Source: JADKCL01 sp031415375 (GTDB taxonomy: Bacteria; Bacteroidota; Bacteroidia; J057; JADKCL01). Taken from it: DNA of 64,000 bases. The DNA lies in assembly GCA_031415375.1 (NCBI GenBank), contig JANORP010000263.1, forward strand, positions 1 through 64,000. Reading direction: 5' to 3'. Below are positions 61,126 to 64,000 of this stretch, piece after piece. How positions within the stretch are numbered: position 1 is the first letter of the stretch; each line of letters starts with the position of its first letter. Both the position numbers and the translations under genes were made by a program. A model generated the notes under the pieces. That model saw nothing but the letters and a program-made list of their open reading frames with translations, was not told the origin of the DNA and did not search any database.

Positions 61126-62385
61126 ATGAATGTGTACGCCTACATCACCCCCATCGTCTTGCTACTGCTCATCGCAGAAGTGCTCGTGAGCATCATCGGT
61201 AAGAAAAAGCTCTATACCTTTCAAGACACCGTCGCCAACATTGGCACCGGCATCGGCAACCAATGCGTGAACCTCGCCGTGGTATTTTTGGTAATGAAGT
61301 GGTATGGTTGGCTTTGGCAATTTGCACCATGGCAGGTGCCGATCACCTGGTATTACGTGCTACTCTTGCTGCTCATCCAAGATTTCGTCTTCTACTGGTT
61401 TCACCGCATTGGCCACACGCTCAACATTTTTTGGGCTGCCCACATGCCCCATCACTCTTCAGAAGAATTTAACCTTTCGGTCGGCGTGCGTGCAAGCTTC
61501 ACGCAACGCTTGTTTCAATTCCTCTTTTTTGATTGGGTCTTGGTCTTGATCGGATTTTCGCCAGATATGGTCTATGCCGTAGCAGGCATCCACTTGCTCA
61601 TCGCCTTTTGGCACCATACCCGACTCATCAACAAGCTCGGCTGGATCGAAAAAGTGTTTGTCACCCCTGCACACCACCGTGTACACCATGGCGTCAATCC
61701 CCAGTACCTCGACAAAAATTTCAGTGAATTTCTCATTGTCTGGGATCGGATGTTTGGCACGTTTGCGCCCGAGGAAGAGGAGGTTTGTTATGGCCTTACC
61801 CATCCACCACGCACTTGGGACCCGATCTACATCAACATCCAGTTTTGGAAACAATTGGTGGAAGATTGCATCGCTGCACCGTTTTGGTGGGACAAGGTGC
61901 GCCTTTGGTTCATGCCGCTTGGGTGGCGTCCACGGGGCCTCGACGACCCCAAAGCTGAGAAAAAACGCATCGGCTACAACAAATCTGAGCAAATAAAATT
62001 CCAAAGCCGCCAATACAAGGGCCTCAGGCCCTACCTCGTGGTGCAAATCGTGCTGGCATTGGCAGTGTTGATGGTCACCACCAACCTCAAGTTGCCATTG
62101 ACCGTCGAGGACCGTGTATTGCTCTCGGTCAATCTTTTTGTGATGATCATTGCTTGGGCGGGTTTGATGCGTGCCCAACGATGGGCTGGCCTTTTGGAGA
62201 TCTTGCGACTGATGACTATGGCAATCGTGTTGGTCCTAGTACTCGATCGCTCGGGCTTGGCACCATGGATGGGCTGGAGCAGCATCCTCATTTTTGCGGC
62301 CGCAGGAGGTAGTATTTTGGGCATCTCCATGTTGTTGATCCATCGGCAAATGGAAGGTACGGATGTGCCAGCAATCAGCGCATAA
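61126..62385 (+). CDS. Sterol desaturase/fatty acid hydroxylase family membrane protein
   Basis: A 419-residue membrane protein with a di-iron site built from His boxes HRIGH (93-97), HMPHH (106-110) and HHRVHH (183-188), typical of the superfamily. About 300 residues form the usual domain. A C-terminal extension of about 120 residues adds three more membrane segments (LVVQIVLALAVLMV, LLSVNLFVMIIAWAG, ILIFAAAGGSILGISM). It probably hydroxylates or desaturates a lipid; the substrate is unknown. ATG at 61126; the open frame before it is not protein-like. Confidence 0.88.
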   Translation: MNVYAYITPIVLLLLIAEVLVSIIGKKKLYTFQDTVANIGTGIGNQCVNLAVVFLVMKWYGWLWQFAPWQVPITWYYVLLLLLIQDFVFYWFHRIGHTLNIFWAAHMPHHSSEEFNLSVGVRASFTQRLFQFLFFDWVLVLIGFSPDMVYAVAGIHLLIAFWHHTRLINKLGWIEKVFVTPAHHRVHHGVNPQYLDKNFSEFLIVWDRMFGTFAPEEEEVCYGLTHPPRTWDPIYINIQFWKQLVEDCIAAPFWWDKVRLWFMPLGWRPRGLDDPKAEKKRIGYNKSEQIKFQSRQYKGLRPYLVVQIVLALAVLMVTTNLKLPLTVEDRVLLSVNLFVMIIAWAGLMRAQRWAGLLEILRLMTMAIVLVLVLDRSGLAPWMGWSSILIFAAAGGSILGISMLLIHRQMEGTDVPAISA

Positions 62386-62661
62386 GAGCAGGATCTAGGC
62401 TACTTTAACCTCAGTTTTGGATCAAAATCATTTGAGTGTGTAACAATTCAGGGGGAGACCAACAAAAATCGCTGAGTCCGAGGCCTCTGCCTGTCGCGCA
62501 GCAAGGCGGGGGCCGAAAGACGATGACCGTTTGCCTCCGGCATAAAACGCTCAAAATCGGCGATTTCAGTTGATTCCGTAGGAGGCAAACGCGTGTCCCG
62601 CAGAAGGCGGGGGTCTAAGCCCTGCGGCAGGCTGCCGCGGGCTAATGAAATTTCAACAAGG
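62386..62661. other. Intergenic region with GCCGGAGGC-type repeats
   Basis: No gene is evident. It holds GC-rich repeats including TTTGCCTCCGGC near 62532 (inverse of GCCGGAGGCAAA in the 15.2-15.4 kb duplication), two GGCGGGGG blocks, and GGAGGCAAACGCG near 62581. It separates the convergent desaturase and membrane-TPR genes. Confidence 0.55.
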
Positions 62662-64000
62662 CTACCGCAACTCTGCGATAAAAGCAGGATCCATTTGCAC
62701 TCCCATAGACCGTGCCCGATTCACATCGGATCTCGCAGCGTTTTTGTCTCCCAAGACCGCCCAAGCATAAGAGCGATTGCCGTAAAAAGTAGCTTGCTCT
62801 GGCGATCTTGCGATTGCAGCATTAAAATCATTCAATGCTGATTGATAATGCCCTAGATGCATGTGGCAGACCCCACGTGCATCGAATGCTGCCGCATTCT
62901 GAGCATTCAGCTTCAAAAACTCAGAGAAATCGAGCAGCGCTTGGGCATAGTTGCCCATGCTGAAATAAGTAAGTGCGCGATTGTTCCATGCGAGCGTATC
63001 AAGCGGATTGAGCGCAATGGCCGATTGGTAATCGACGATCGCTTCGTCATACCGCCCGATGCGACTGAAGACCGTACCACGATTGCGCAAGGCCTCAGGC
63101 AAGGCGGCATCCCACTGTCCTCCTGATTGGCCCGGACTCACCAAGGAAATCACCTTGGAATAATCCATCAATGCAGCCCTGTTTTGTCCAAGGTCAAAAA
63201 AGACGTTTGCACGGTTCAAATACCCGAGTGGGTGCCCTGGCCAAAACTCCACAGCTGTATTGAGGTCGGCCAATGCACGGTCGCGTTGGCCTTGACTGCG
63301 CAAGTATTGACCACGATTCACATAAGCAAAGACAAATTTCCTGGGGTGATGCTTGATCACGTGGCTCCACAGTGTATCGCTGTTTTTCCACACAGGAATG
63401 TATTTCGCCGTAAGATAGGCGCTCATTGCGCAGAACAAAATCGCCATCCCCGCCACGGCAATTTGCCATCTGCGGCGACCTTCCGTAGCGCGTTGCGCCA
63501 CCATGCAACCCGCAAACACCAATCCGATATAGGGAATGTAGGAATACCGATCGGCCGTAAAGCCAATCCCGGCACCCACGATTTGTAAAAGAAATACAAT
63601 GTTGAGCGTGAAAAATGCCATGCCAAATGCCACCTCGCGGCTGGCCTTACGCAGCAAAATTGCAGCGACGCCCATCAGCAGCGCACCGCCTGCTCCTAGA
63701 TAATGCATCCATCCCACCTGGTCGGGATAGGGATAATAGGTGCAATTTTCATAAGGCACGATGGCCTTGATCAAATAGATGTCATAGGCTGTAAGCCCGA
63801 TCAAAATGCGGTCCAGCAGACCAAAATCCTGGGCCATATCGAGCGATCCGCCACGCCCTAGGAGCACGATACCCACCACACCAATCGTCAAAGACCCGAC
63901 AAAAAACGGAACCTTTTCCAGAAGTATTCTCCAATTCCAAGCACGCCCTCGGTACCAATCAATCGCCAGCATCGACAGCGGCAAGGTCACGGCCTGGATC
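62662..64000 (-). CDS. Membrane protein with C-terminal TPR repeats (TMTC-like), N-terminus cut by the window
   Basis: The C-terminal 445 or so residues of a longer protein; the frame continues past 64000. It begins with AVTLPLSMLAIDWYRGR, a phrase of the TMTC/O-mannosyltransferase-like family. Membrane segments follow to about residue 190 (VPFFVGSLTIGVVGIVLL, ALLMGVAAILL, FFTLNIVFLLQIVGAG), and then about seven TPR units. Such proteins may glycosylate exported proteins. The part seen is intact with no frameshift. The start codon and first domain lie outside the window. Confidence 0.82.
   Translation of the reverse strand, partial: IQAVTLPLSMLAIDWYRGRAWNWRILLEKVPFFVGSLTIGVVGIVLLGRGGSLDMAQDFGLLDRILIGLTAYDIYLIKAIVPYENCTYYPYPDQVGWMHYLGAGGALLMGVAAILLRKASREVAFGMAFFTLNIVFLLQIVGAGIGFTADRYSYIPYIGLVFAGCMVAQRATEGRRRWQIAVAGMAILFCAMSAYLTAKYIPVWKNSDTLWSHVIKHHPRKFVFAYVNRGQYLRSQGQRDRALADLNTAVEFWPGHPLGYLNRANVFFDLGQNRAALMDYSKVISLVSPGQSGGQWDAALPEALRNRGTVFSRIGRYDEAIVDYQSAIALNPLDTLAWNNRALTYFSMGNYAQALLDFSEFLKLNAQNAAAFDARGVCHMHLGHYQSALNDFNAAIARSPEQATFYGNRSYAWAVLGDKNAARSDVNRARSMGVQMDPAFIAELR

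Overview
The window looks like a chromosomal segment of a member of the Bacteroidota, probably of the Saprospiria/Sphingobacteria type. Four things point there. Near-consensus Bacteroidota -7 promoter elements (TAnnTTTG) sit in front of many genes. A C-terminal type IX secretion sorting domain is present on a haloperoxidase-like protein. The gene order parA-parB-DUF5683-dapB-lepB is one I know from this phylum. Lipoproteins, tetratricopeptide-repeat (TPR) proteins and Bacteroidota-restricted families (DUF4292, DUF5683, DUF6580, an 'AsnB-like' family) are frequent. I found no rRNA, tRNA, CRISPR array, integrase or insertion sequence.

Layout. 1-4.9 kb: an ADP-ribosylglycohydrolase faces a three-gene cassette (two unrecognised proteins plus a KGGVGR-variant ParA-like ATPase with a TPR tail); this is the best candidate for an undescribed system. 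4.9-12.1 kb: TPR and secreted proteins, a lysine-ketoglutarate reductase-like enzyme, and a poorly coding stretch with tandem repeats. 12.1-19.7 kb: a GH3 glycosidase fused to a beta-lactamase-like domain, a duplicated intergenic element, PriA and an oligopeptide-binding lipoprotein. 19.8-26.3 kb: parA, parB, DUF5683, dapB, a twitch-type radical SAM protein and lepB. 26.3-36.4 kb: hairpin repeats, an M23/LysM peptidase, an oriC-like intergenic patch, an AsnB-like protein, a DUF4430 lipoprotein next to a DUF6580 membrane protein, then a tight run (pterin dehydratase, dut, nucleotidyltransferase, TPR, DUF4292, EnvC-like) and tatA. 36.5-48.4 kb: an MltD-like transglycosylase, a NYN/LOTUS protein, a possible exported effector with a partner lipoprotein, and a very long TamB-like protein. 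48.6-56.5 kb: two tandem paralogous HEAT-like secreted proteins, tsaD, a polyvalent-type kinase, and an ATPase-HNH pair resembling Septu PtuAB. 56.5-64 kb: a type IX-secreted PAP2/vanadium haloperoxidase-like protein, a lipoprotein, a membrane protein, a glycosyltransferase, a sterol desaturase-like enzyme, and the C-terminal part of a membrane-TPR protein cut by the window end.

Functional themes. Cell-envelope maintenance dominates: MltD, EnvC, M23, the GH3-beta-lactamase fusion, TamB, LepB, TatA and DUF4292. Chromosome maintenance is represented by ParAB, PriA and an oriC-like patch. Accessory conflict functions lie at 1.3-4.8 kb and 53.5-56.5 kb, and possibly at 41-43.4 kb. Several genes start only 4-9 bases after a -7 element, so they may be transcribed with little or no leader. 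All calls rest on reading the sequence and recalled family knowledge; no database search was run.
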